IMG/VR virus record: IMGVR_UViG_3300027752_001623
Span: 1 to 47,723 of that record
From: a virus
DNA length: 47,723 nt
Strand: one strand, 5' to 3'
The position numbers were made by a program, and so were the translations under genes. The notes under the pieces are model-generated. The model did not search any database and was not told the DNA's origin. It worked only from the letters and a program-made list of their open reading frames with translations. How positions within the stretch are numbered: position 1 is the stretch's first letter; every line of letters begins with the position of its first letter. Shown piece by piece: positions 23,801 through 30,768 of the stretch.

Positions 23801-26563
23801 TAGTTGTTCTACACCTTTTTCGTTAACAGGATTACCTACTTTAAACCAACTGCCGTCTTTGTTAATACCGGCGGAGTTATACGATCCGTTAACCAACGTC
23901 CTATAAAAAACCTTCCACTCTCGTTTAGGAAGTTGATCCCATGCATAAGCAATTGTCTCGTCATCTTGATTTGTTGCTTTAGCAATAGCTTTAAAGAACT
24001 TGTCACCTTGTTCGCCTGATGTTGTTGCTTCGCCGTTGCTTGCTCGCCATAGCCCTTTTATAATTTTCTCAACTTGTGGTGATGTTAAGAATGCAGGTAA
24101 TGTAACAATTGCCTTTTTAAACAATCTATTGACACCGTTTTGTATTCTACTGAGTAATGCTTGTTGTTCTATATCACGGTCTTTAGTAACATAGTCAGCC
24201 TGAGCGTTTACCATAGTATCAAGTTTGTTGTAATCAAGTTCAAAGTCTTTTAATGTATTTCGGAATACACCAATTGCTTTTGCATTCAGTGATCCTCTAT
24301 TTAAATTTTGGCTTAAATCATACCCAGCTTGTGCTATTGCATTTACAAAGGCTTCTTGTGCTTTCTTTAAAAATGCAGGTGCTTCTTTGCTAGGTGCTAA
24401 TTTTCTAGGTTTTGCATAACCCGTAATCGGTTCACCGTCAGTAGCTTCTTCTACATGCTTCGAACCTGTTTCTGTTTCCCATTTCTTAACTGCTTCTTTC
24501 CATGCCTCATCTGCGCCTGGACTAATTAACTTTCTGTAACGAGTTAAGTTGTTAACTGCTACAGCAACATGATCCATTGAATCAATATATCCGCCTTTTG
24601 AGAAAAATGGTTTAATTGTATCTACTATAGGAAGTTCAACATCGAATCTGCCTTTGATACGCTCTTCGTCTTTTGGATCAACTGCGTCTAAACTGTTAAT
24701 CAGTTTAAATAACGCTTTTGCATAATCGGTATTATGTGTTTGATCACTGTATGCCGAGCTCATTGTAGCCGCATAACGTATAACTGCTTTAGCGGCTATG
24801 TCAAAATTAGTGTGATAATCATCACCGCCACCGATTCTAAATTCAATTAAGTTGTTACCGGTTGTACCGTCTTTGTCAGTTTTGAAGTTAATACTACTAA
24901 ACTTGCCAGTACTAATACCGCTAGAGATTATTCTCTCAATCCCTTCTATAGACTTCATATCTTCTGGATTTGACTTTAATTTCTCTGCGGCTTTCTTTAA
25001 ATTATCGTATTGACTCTTGGCATAACTGTTACTGGATCTGCCAAATGTACTTAACAAATACTTGTCGCCTAATAACACAGCAAGTTTTACTTTGTTTACT
25101 TCTTGAGGAGTCTCGCTGTTTAAACTCATTGTTACATGTAGTCCACAACTTCTATTAGTTTCAACACCTTCGCCGGACATCCACTCAAACATGCTCTTCA
25201 TTTCGTGTAGCATGTCTCTAGGTGAATCATATACCGGACTAATAAGCTCTGCACCAGTGCCGCCGTCTGATTCAATTGAACTGTCATCTTCTACACGCCA
25301 GTACGTCTGGTCTGCTCCGTAGCCGCTGTGATATTCACCTGCTTCTACTTCTTTAAATTCACTGCTCTTGTCTGTCCAACGTGTTAGTTCAGCGGCAACT
25401 TCTTCTACGCCGCCGCCACTGTTTGGGTTATGCAGATATATGTCTAGCGAACTTAATGCACTCAGCCAGCTACCGTGTTCATCGCTGGCCCATGTGTCTA
25501 TAGGATACTCTTCTTCTGCTTGTTCAACGGCTTCTTCCATTGCTTCACCATTGTCTCTAATGCTTTCTTCGAGCCATTCTATAAGTTCATCTTCTTTTAC
25601 TTCTTCTGCATACTGTCTTGCAAATGCTTGAAGGTCCCAATCTGCAAACTCGTCTCTGTCATCAGCATCTACACTGGCTAAAAATGATTCTTTGTACTCT
25701 TCAACTTCATCCATGTCTAATTTATCGTCAACAAAAGCGTCTATATATTCTTCATCTTCTTTACGGTCTGATACCATACGTTGAATAATCTCGCTTTCGT
25801 ATTCGTATGCTTTATCATACATCCACTCTCTATACGATTCTTGCACTGCTTCTACGCTTCTGCTACCTTCTTGCTCGTACACATAGTCTTCGATGTTGTA
25901 CCAGTTTTCGTCATCTAACCAGTCTTCGTCATCAGAGCTATTAGCAACGTCATTCCAAACTGTTTCTGCTTCAAACCCACATTTAATGTTTACATCTAAT
26001 GCCGCTTTGGCTATGTCAGGTTTGTTAAAATTGATTTCAAATAATTGCTCGTCACCTTGTTCACGTAACTTAAATTTACGCACAAGTTTTTTCATGCCTG
26101 TTTTTATTTTGTTTAGTTTAAGATGCGATGAATTAGACTTACTTAACTTAGATAGTTTACTAGCATTAAGTACTTGTACTTCTTCATCTGGTTCGACCAG
26201 TTGATACTCACCCTTAGGATCTTGTACTACAACTTTGTCTGGATTCGGGGAGTTGCCAACTTTACTAATTACTTTGCCTACTACTTCGCCTTTATCATCG
26301 TGATACTCAGCATCTACTTCTATATCTTTGGCTTTAGTTTTTGTATATGTTGGTTCAACTTTCTCAGGCTCTACGTCTTTAACATCGAGGCCAGGAGTTA
26401 CAGTAGGACTACCTTTGTCTACTTTAGGCTTAGGTGCATTGCTTGTTGCATTTGCTTTTGCAGTTGCCCCTGTCTGTTGTTGACTAGTCGGTGTACTTGA
26501 ACCTGAATTCATTCCATATTCTACCAGTACACTTTCTAAAGTTCTAACATCTGTAAATTTCAT
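20807..26563 (-). CDS. Giant protein with amidoligase-like and nuclease-like regions, tagged N-terminus
   Basis: This 1918-residue protein begins MKFTDVRTLESVLVEYG, with LVE at 13-15 a possible prohead protease site, then a Ser/Thr/Pro/Lys-rich linker to about 150. Residues 196-600 carry the landmarks of the Amidoligase_2 family (COOH-NH2 ligases): CGFEAE (195-200), WRVEDDSS...GTGAELISP (422-443), TNRSCGLHVT (469-478) and NLIEFRIGGGDD (571-582). A very acidic insertion (205-355) splits the first two. Residues 600-1700 are mostly helical and unassigned, with a Lys-rich part near 1450. Residues 1720-1740 read GEGDLEIKGIGKVELKA, the order D...ExK of PD-(D/E)XK nucleases. T4 packages Alt in a similar way. 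Domain readings are by eye. Confidence 0.85.
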   Translation of the reverse strand: MKFTDVRTLESVLVEYGMNSGSSTPTSQQQTGATAKANATSNAPKPKVDKGSPTVTPGLDVKDVEPEKVEPTYTKTKAKDIEVDAEYHDDKGEVVGKVISKVGNSPNPDKVVVQDPKGEYQLVEPDEEVQVLNASKLSKLSKSNSSHLKLNKIKTGMKKLVRKFKLREQGDEQLFEINFNKPDIAKAALDVNIKCGFEAETVWNDVANSSDDEDWLDDENWYNIEDYVYEQEGSRSVEAVQESYREWMYDKAYEYESEIIQRMVSDRKEDEEYIDAFVDDKLDMDEVEEYKESFLASVDADDRDEFADWDLQAFARQYAEEVKEDELIEWLEESIRDNGEAMEEAVEQAEEEYPIDTWASDEHGSWLSALSSLDIYLHNPNSGGGVEEVAAELTRWTDKSSEFKEVEAGEYHSGYGADQTYWRVEDDSSIESDGGTGAELISPVYDSPRDMLHEMKSMFEWMSGEGVETNRSCGLHVTMSLNSETPQEVNKVKLAVLLGDKYLLSTFGRSSNSYAKSQYDNLKKAAEKLKSNPEDMKSIEGIERIISSGISTGKFSSINFKTDKDGTTGNNLIEFRIGGGDDYHTNFDIAAKAVIRYAATMSSAYSDQTHNTDYAKALFKLINSLDAVDPKDEERIKGRFDVELPIVDTIKPFFSKGGYIDSMDHVAVAVNNLTRYRKLISPGADEAWKEAVKKWETETGSKHVEEATDGEPITGYAKPRKLAPSKEAPAFLKKAQEAFVNAIAQAGYDLSQNLNRGSLNAKAIGVFRNTLKDFELDYNKLDTMVNAQADYVTKDRDIEQQALLSRIQNGVNRLFKKAIVTLPAFLTSPQVEKIIKGLWRASNGEATTSGEQGDKFFKAIAKATNQDDETIAYAWDQLPKREWKVFYRTLVNGSYNSAGINKDGSWFKVGNPVNEKGVEQLIKHLDSYEDYDHPVAVGHNPNGTGDDDYTDNALSKMIIKLRARFDELTRIKETNPAMYYDSAAEVSELIKAMTPKLTTNPNHPMTDFDPALNDIDPHRDSDDGLDYFGMTYSTTEELMKVVALIDNQEAPDPFSSEPMSRVRDLMQQYIRDVFDRHFRAKNRYGADVFDAGKLPVLLKARTDAISNFINGVDKISQKLGFDSANIDVDKKTQLMQKQKKFMDKHGEQRLAKLNAWSYGGEVYYAKSTVGSANKLANMTDEEISNAFDMNASMHKSKYRDVLVMPHAHKFTALQAQEIYDNVQRYGSNWRYDISIRILAKFKMVYEIEFKDLNSRYVSWKQDLALIKLTKQKRVAITDELGDGRIGGKPYDFAPLIPQQYLQGPHGEPFDLGSAAAWASQNPELSKKIKAEETPMNKESVFDKFDKLPLEEQINIISKISKEKIDKIYEASKDIPSGQHLWNVAYKDGSNKEVMASSPYAVYLQLAPGVRHPEKQKKALGIKSIKKVSQPNRKPKGSFGFSNKGFTKDRRELKKAKDTEFKKDPDSYVHDRNRVGVEENVPDFKQVDTINDLLADHFPVGDLKKQMLAYQAIPVPAMLDNFRRLRAEAGDDACARNILQMFVGVLPDATKAQINLSEWSKQHVTKLINEYTDLGVEKDTIIKTISGLDASNEQHANILDRIYKLLNSDHIGKTLDKAFSFPLMDEPLSDKQKLKVIQDVTRIIGGLDSDYGTMSGFIARLEKQGTVVNIKELNKPINSFQAVFGDDISISAFRALTSYGVGVNQKGPGEYGLACLSNQISLAVGEGDLEIKGIGKVELKAATSSTGGRIGYGGGSQKAKRAVIDKYAEYIPTIMSSIGGQGGSLGWTKFINGLNVDLPATDVNNQKVRKAIAQELFTMDMEGYAGPLCDAIATQTDITQLENVYLTQNFLWYKNRDDFDGLLLISIPNMKTAMIKNEKDLIAFRRSGHSMSTSISVIPTQAGAGREQWAQLSLNKGVL

Positions 26564-26566
26564 GTA

Positions 26567-26848
26567 TTATCGCCTGTTTAATGTTTTTAATCTTCGACTT
26601 GCTGGGTTAAGTCTTTTTGTTCTCTGCGACTTTCTTGAAAGCCTTGCACCCATACGAGCTTTAGTCTTTTTCAATGTCATACGCTTCTTCATATTGATTG
26701 GCGCTGAACATTGAGAAACATTACTGACTACTCTGCCCTTACGTCTGCCACTAGTACATCTAACGGCACGTTTAATCTTCTTACCACTTCTACGCCATAC
26801 CATCCTGGCTTCAGTGATTGTATCTTCTGTTAGTTCTGCTAATCTCAT
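26567..26848 (-). CDS. Highly basic small protein with capsid-targeting-like N-terminus
   Basis: In this 93-residue protein about one third of residues are Lys or Arg. It begins MRLAELTEDTITEARM; ITE/A at 11-14 fits the T4 gp21 cleavage rule (I/L)xE before Ala particularly well. The remainder (WRRSGKKIKRAVRCTSGRRKG onward) carries two cysteines, Cys31 and Cys47, and ends in Arg-rich repeats. This looks like a condensing DNA-binding protein processed and kept inside the head, as T4 internal proteins are. It starts at the stop of the coiled-coil membrane protein gene and is followed after 3 bases by the giant protein gene. Confidence 0.75.
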   Translation of the reverse strand: MRLAELTEDTITEARMVWRRSGKKIKRAVRCTSGRRKGRVVSNVSQCSAPINMKKRMTLKKTKARMGARLSRKSQRTKRLNPASRRLKTLNRR

Positions 26849-27096
26849 TACTTTCCAAACAAGTTAATAACTAAACCGATTACAACAGCAATAAGTGTTG
26901 TAAAACTTGTACCGACTATTGCTACAAGCCAATTCTCTAGTTTGTTAAGTCTTTGTTTTGTGTCGTCTTTGAATTCTCTTAATTCTGTCGTGATGCTCTC
27001 TATTCGGAGCATGTCCGCAATAATGTGTGCCTCAAGGTTACCCTTTTGTGCATACACTTCTTGTTCTACTGGCTGTGGTTGATTACGCTCATCCAT
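26848..27096 (-). CDS. Coiled-coil protein with C-terminal membrane anchor, holin-like
   Basis: This 82-residue protein has a charged N-terminus (MDERNQPQPVEQEV), a helical heptad-like stretch (ADMLRIESITTELREFKDDTKQRLNKLENW) and a single hydrophobic segment at about 57-80 (LVAIVGTSFTTLIAVVIGLVINLFG). This topology resembles small XhlA-type haemolysin/holin proteins, so a role in lysis or as an inner-membrane anchor is possible. The ATG at 27096 is one base after the upstream stop; an open frame to 27162 would add 22 residues inside the upstream gene and is not supported. No endolysin gene is next to it, which weakens the lysis idea. Confidence 0.65.
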   Translation of the reverse strand: MDERNQPQPVEQEVYAQKGNLEAHIIADMLRIESITTELREFKDDTKQRLNKLENWLVAIVGTSFTTLIAVVIGLVINLFGK

Positions 27097-27097
27097 T

Positions 27098-27502
27098 TTA
27101 CAATAAATCCTGTTTAGTAAATTCCATATTAATACCTGTTTTAGTATTAATAGTCCCTGCATTTAGTACCACAAGGTCTAGTTCGTCTATTAATGTTGAT
27201 GGTGTGTGTGCGCCGGGCTGTTCAGTTGCAAATTTAAAAATGTATCCTGCCCCGGTCATACTTGGTGCGCCGTAGTTTTCTAATAAGTTTGCACCGACTC
27301 CATTTAAAAATACAGGATTATTCATCACTGTAGGCATTGCCCGAAGTCCGATTACTTGTACTACACTTTCAAAATCTTTTTGTGTAGCATCTGCAAAATC
27401 ACCTGTTACGGTTATATCTAGACTTGTAAACAAAGTAAAGAATTCGATGTTACCAGTTAGTACTTCTACTGCTCCCATTGAGCCTGTTCTTGTCATTGGC
27501 AT
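27098..27502 (-). CDS. Small virion-type protein 1
   Basis: This 134-residue protein is beta-rich and nearly neutral (MPMTRTGSMGAVEVLTGNIE, then DLVVLNAGTINTKTGINMEF), with no cysteine pair, signal peptide or membrane segment. It is the last of three small genes that each have a late-type octamer and a strong ribosome site; here CGGAGACACACA precedes the ATG and GATAAATA is at 27527-27534. Such expression fits an abundant virion component. No terminator follows, so its transcript continues into the membrane protein gene. No family is recognised. Confidence 0.7.
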   Translation of the reverse strand: MPMTRTGSMGAVEVLTGNIEFFTLFTSLDITVTGDFADATQKDFESVVQVIGLRAMPTVMNNPVFLNGVGANLLENYGAPSMTGAGYIFKFATEQPGAHTPSTLIDELDLVVLNAGTINTKTGINMEFTKQDLL

Positions 27503-27526
27503 TGTGTGTCTCCGTGCTATTTGTAG

Positions 27527-27534
27527 TATTTATC
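27527..27534 (-). promoter_or_regulatory. T4-late-like promoter GATAAATA
   Basis: GATAAATAC on the minus strand lies 24 bases upstream of the ATG at 27502, with a GGAG ribosome site between. It directly follows the terminator of the preceding gene, so the downstream gene must use it or a site nearby. Confidence 0.7.
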
Positions 27535-27569
27535 TATATTGTCAAAAATACGAGCTCGGAACGATACTC

Positions 27570-27598
27570 AAAAAAAAGCACACCTAAGTGTGCCTTTT
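27570..27598 (-). terminator. Rho-independent terminator
   Basis: On the minus strand the stem GCACAC/GTGTGC with loop TTAG is followed by a run of eight T. It lies 23 bases after the stop of the 109-residue protein gene. The stem sequence is the same as in the terminator at 28022-28051. Confidence 0.85.
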
Positions 27599-27621
27599 AA
27601 AAATTGTTTAATTAGTTAAAA

Positions 27622-27951
27622 TTAAGCAACTCTATATTCACCTGCTGTTGCAGTTGCGTTAGCGCCTGAACCTGTTAATGAAGGTTGAATAGCTTCTAAT
27701 ACTCTAGCCGCTGTTGGTGAACCTTCTACTGCAACGTGCATTACTGTTGCTGATACTGAGGTAATAATTACTGGTGTACAAATTGTTGCTAAAGCTGTTA
27801 CTAATGCTTCACCTTTGTTTGGTACGCCTGCTGTGTGACCAAATGAACTAATGTCATCTACTCCGTCTACTTCGTCAATGACGAAATGACTTAAAGAACC
27901 TACTAATAGTTGTCCTTCTACCACTCCACCGTTTACTCTTGTCTGTGCCAT
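27622..27951 (-). CDS. Small virion-type protein 2
   Basis: This 109-residue protein has Ala, Val, Gly and Thr dominating (MAQTRVNGGVVEGQLLVGSL, then VIITSVSATVMHVAVEGS). It has no cysteine-rich site or signal peptide. It shares the MAQT opening and composition with the next gene upstream, suggesting a loose duplication. It has its own late-type octamer (28004-28011), ribosome site TTTAGGAGAAATAAC before the ATG, and its own terminator, so it is a one-gene unit. Such units usually make an abundant product; a capsid decoration or tail component is a reasonable guess. Confidence 0.72.
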   Translation of the reverse strand: MAQTRVNGGVVEGQLLVGSLSHFVIDEVDGVDDISSFGHTAGVPNKGEALVTALATICTPVIITSVSATVMHVAVEGSPTAARVLEAIQPSLTGSGANATATAGEYRVA

Positions 27952-28003
27952 GTTATTTCTCCTAAACTTGGTAGTATATCTATCGACATACTGTTGTTAC
28001 GTT

Positions 28004-28011
28004 TATTTATC
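28004..28011 (-). promoter_or_regulatory. T4-late-like promoter GATAAATA
   Basis: GATAAATAAA lies on the minus strand, 52 bases upstream of the ATG at 27951 and immediately downstream of the previous terminator. It leaves a leader containing the AGGAG ribosome site. Confidence 0.65.
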
Positions 28012-28021
28012 TATTTCAGTC

Positions 28022-28051
28022 AAAAAAAAGCACACATGAAGTGTGCTTTTT
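28022..28051 (-). terminator. Rho-independent terminator
   Basis: The stem AAAAAGCACAC/GTGTGCTTTTT with a five-base loop is followed by more T on the minus strand. It lies 22 bases after the stop of the 122-residue protein gene. The A-tract on the other side may let it stop transcription from both directions. Confidence 0.85.
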
Positions 28052-28072
28052 AATTGTAGTTATAGTGATATC

Positions 28073-28441
28073 TTATAGTTCGAAAGCGGCAACTGTAGCT
28101 AATGCTAAGTTAACACCGTCAACTGTTCCTAAAGAAATCGTAACGTCTTCTAAGTGAGCCGCTAAAGTCTCAGAATTAGTTCCATCATATGTGTCAGTAC
28201 CATGCGTACCTTCAAATAGAACTCTAAGTCCTTGTCCTGCTCCACCTGTTGCGTCGACTGTGCCAACTGCTACTGGTGTTAAGCCTTCGATGCCGAATGC
28301 TTTTAATAATACGTCTACAACGCCGTCGACAGCTAATTTAGCTGAAACGTCTGCGCCGAAATCAATTTGGATACCTGCTAAAGGTAGACCACTGTAGTGA
28401 CCTGCGGTTACTGCCGCTCCTGCGTTTTGAGTTTGTGCCAT
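28073..28441 (-). CDS. Small virion-type protein 3
   Basis: This 122-residue protein is rich in Ala, Gly, Val and Asp (MAQTQNAGAAVTAGHYSGLP, then GVDGVNLALATVAAFEL with some acidic turns), and is predicted beta or mixed. It shares its first residues with the 109-residue neighbour. A late-type octamer CATAAATA is at 28473-28480, TTTAGGAGAATAAA precedes the ATG, and a terminator follows, so it is expressed as a single gene. Likely an abundant virion component. No family is recognised. Confidence 0.72.
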   Translation of the reverse strand: MAQTQNAGAAVTAGHYSGLPLAGIQIDFGADVSAKLAVDGVVDVLLKAFGIEGLTPVAVGTVDATGGAGQGLRVLFEGTHGTDTYDGTNSETLAAHLEDVTISLGTVDGVNLALATVAAFEL

Positions 28442-28472
28442 TTTTATTCTCCTAAAATGTATTTGTTATGCT

Positions 28473-28480
28473 TATTTATG
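28473..28480 (-). promoter_or_regulatory. T4-late-like promoter CATAAATA
   Basis: CATAAATA lies on the minus strand, 31 bases before the ATG at 28441, with an AGGAG ribosome site between. It is one base from the T4 late consensus, in the short gap upstream of the third small gene. Confidence 0.6.
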
Positions 28481-28512
28481 CCTTTTGACATAAAAACAGT
28501 TTTAATTATTGC

Positions 28513-29004
28513 CTATTTCATCCTAGTATTCATTATGCCTGCAATCTTTTGTCCGATCTTTCCGCCTAGGTTTGCACCTGACTTAAAATTACCTTTTCCG
28601 GTTTTAGCTCTACTATATGATGTTTCAGCATCGGGCCCAATGCTTTTCATTGCTTTATCTTTTCTTAAATGCCCATGAGTTGTATCATCCCAGCCTTTAG
28701 CAATACCTTTTGGAGCTTGCTTTGCCATAGGATTAAATTTTTGTGTGCCAGCGACCTTGTCTACGTCACCTACACTTTTATTATCTGCCCTTACAATACC
28801 TTTAGCAATCGAAAATGCTTCGTCGGCACTTAAACCGCCTGCGGCATACATTGATCTAGCTTTTGCAATAACGTTAGGATCTTTTGCTGACGGAGAACCT
28901 ACTGCCGCTGATTTCTGTAAGAAGTCATTCATAACTTTGGGATCAGGTCGGTCAGTTCTGTGTGGTCTCGTTCCACGCGGTTCTACTATTTCGTTAATTT
29001 TCAT
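28513..29004 (-). CDS. Basic protein with capsid-targeting-like N-terminus
   Basis: This 163-residue Gly/Ala/Lys-rich protein begins MKINEIVEPRGTRPHR, where IVE at 6-8 is a possible prohead protease site. The middle holds a helical unit (SADEAFSIAKGIVRAD) and the C-terminus is basic and flexible (KTGKGNFKSGANLGGKIGQK). Composition and tag suggest an internal head protein. Its start overlaps the upstream gene's TGA as ATGA, so it is translated together with the 251-residue basic protein. No known family is recognised. Confidence 0.7.
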   Translation of the reverse strand: MKINEIVEPRGTRPHRTDRPDPKVMNDFLQKSAAVGSPSAKDPNVIAKARSMYAAGGLSADEAFSIAKGIVRADNKSVGDVDKVAGTQKFNPMAKQAPKGIAKGWDDTTHGHLRKDKAMKSIGPDAETSYSRAKTGKGNFKSGANLGGKIGQKIAGIMNTRMK

Positions 29005-29756
29005 ATTTTTTTCCTTCCACTTGCCCAGTAACCAGCAATCTTGCCTATACCTGAACCTGTTGTTCCTTGAATTTTAGCTTTAGGGATAGGTTTAGTATCC
29101 ACATACGCACTCTTTTTAGGCGTTTTTTGTGCATCAGTATATTCTTTCTCACGGGCCATAGCATTTAAATGTTCAAATGAATCACTTGCTTTGCCTCGTA
29201 ATATTTGTTGCTGTTGCATTAACTTAGATACTACAAACTGTCTCTGTGCATACTTTAAATCTGCCCAATCTATAATTAATCGTCTTAATTGCTTGAATAA
29301 TGAGTTCGACACTTTTAATTGTGTTTCTAATCGTACAAGGAATGCTGTTGTTTCACTTCTATTTGGTTCTCGCACAGCCATTCTCTTTACAAAATTAAAA
29401 TGTCTTCTGTTCTGAAATTGTAATGACTTTAATATCTTCTGTTCTCTATCTTTAATATTTAAACTTTGGTAGTCTGGGTTGTCTAATGCAAATGCCAGCA
29501 TGTAAATATCAGTAGTCGTTGTTCTAAATAATGCATAAGGACCAAACTGTGTTGTTTTCCTTGCATACGCAACAGAGTATGCTCGTTGCTTCTTATCCTG
29601 GTTGAACATAATCAATGCTAATGTCTGCAAATACAGTAAGTCTGCAATAGACCTGCCTCTGAGCATACCAAAGTTACTAGTTGTTCTGAGTAACTTGCTT
29701 TCACTTAGCTCTTTGTTAATTAGCGTAAGGGATTGTTCTAATTGTGCGTATATCAT
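29001..29756 (-). CDS. Basic helical protein of unknown role
   Basis: This 251-residue protein is largely helical and basic, with many Gln and Arg residues (FQNRRHFNFVKRMAVREPNR, FKQLRRLIIDWADLKYAQRQ). No enzyme motif, signal peptide or membrane segment is seen. The last 50 residues look disordered and end in ASGRRKKI. It overlaps the upstream glycosyltransferase-like gene by 41 bases and the tagged basic protein downstream by 4. The setting suggests a virion or assembly role, but it lacks the N-terminal tag. Function unknown. Confidence 0.72.
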   Translation of the reverse strand: MIYAQLEQSLTLINKELSESKLLRTTSNFGMLRGRSIADLLYLQTLALIMFNQDKKQRAYSVAYARKTTQFGPYALFRTTTTDIYMLAFALDNPDYQSLNIKDREQKILKSLQFQNRRHFNFVKRMAVREPNRSETTAFLVRLETQLKVSNSLFKQLRRLIIDWADLKYAQRQFVVSKLMQQQQILRGKASDSFEHLNAMAREKEYTDAQKTPKKSAYVDTKPIPKAKIQGTTGSGIGKIAGYWASGRKKI

Positions 29757-30768
29757 CTATTGCCTCTAGAAAAGATTTGTCTTCAAACATAATGGACGGT
29801 ATCTGCTTTTCTTCATTTACTATATTTATCATATTATTATGATTATGTTCTAATTTTTCATGTATGCTTTCTTTCAATTGCTTTAATTCATGTGGGGTTT
29901 TATGATAATATCTTTTAACTTGCAACACTAACTGTTCCATACGCTCGTCTAAGTCTTCTATATCGTCAAATGAGTAATCAAACAGTTCGTCATACAACAC
30001 AAATCCCATTGTTTTTAACGCTTGATGTTGTTTTTGAGAACCTGCTATTAAGAAAGGTTTCTTACCCATAATAGCATGTACAGATTTTTCCGTAAAAAAC
30101 GGAACCATGTATGAAGTTTCAGAAACAATTTGCATCCAAGACTGATTCCATTGTGTAGGTACTTCCTTATGTCCTATGCCGCCCAATCCAGATGGGTTTA
30201 ATCCTGCGTCTAAGTCCAGTGACCTGTATCTTAATTTAGGATGCCACCATTTAAATTGGTCATCGAGTTCTGGGTTAGAAACACACCAACTCCATGCGCC
30301 ATTATCTAACATATCGTGTTTACACAAATAGTCCATAGTACTTACTCTATGGGGTCTGTTGTCAGCGGCAAAATTCATCATTATGTAAGGGTAGGTTATT
30401 TCTGCGTCAGTGTAATCTAATTGAGCATGAGTCATTGTAAACCAGTAAGTAGGGAAATGACTTACTTTTATATACGGGTCAATTAGAGGATTTCTTATTA
30501 TAGAGTGATTGCCTACAACCAAATGCATTTTAATTGAACGCTCTTTGCAGTATGACGTTATATTATCCCATAGTAATTCAGGGCCAGCATCTTTAGTGTC
30601 TGGAAATAAAAAGTTGTCGCAATCGGGACCTATCTCTTGAGGCCAAAAGAAAACAATTTCATCACAATCTAATGAGGTGTTGTTTAATACAGCATGTTTT
30701 ATGAGTGTGTTATCGCAAGTTGTACCTCTAGAAAAGAAGTATGATACTAAACGTTTACTACTTGCCAC
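29716..30768 (-). CDS. Glycosyltransferase-like protein with TEK motif (paralogue B)
   Basis: This 350-residue protein shares with the gene starting at 19825 a C-terminal block: FFTEKSVHAIMGKKPFLIAG followed by ALKTMGFVLYDELFDYSFDD. This resembles the sugar-nucleotide binding region of exostosin- or fucosyltransferase-like enzymes, where a Thr-Glu-Lys precedes the strand that closes the pocket. The N-terminal half has Rossmann-like strands (DEIVFFWPQE, IKMHLVVGNHS). No ATG is available near the start; GTG at 30768 lies inside the end of the ligase-like gene. Likely a cytoplasmic enzyme that modifies virion or host surface glycans, though the activity is inferred. Confidence 0.6.
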   Translation of the reverse strand: MASSKRLVSYFFSRGTTCDNTLIKHAVLNNTSLDCDEIVFFWPQEIGPDCDNFLFPDTKDAGPELLWDNITSYCKERSIKMHLVVGNHSIIRNPLIDPYIKVSHFPTYWFTMTHAQLDYTDAEITYPYIMMNFAADNRPHRVSTMDYLCKHDMLDNGAWSWCVSNPELDDQFKWWHPKLRYRSLDLDAGLNPSGLGGIGHKEVPTQWNQSWMQIVSETSYMVPFFTEKSVHAIMGKKPFLIAGSQKQHQALKTMGFVLYDELFDYSFDDIEDLDERMEQLVLQVKRYYHKTPHELKQLKESIHEKLEHNHNNMINIVNEEKQIPSIMFEDKSFLEAIDDIRTIRTIPYAN

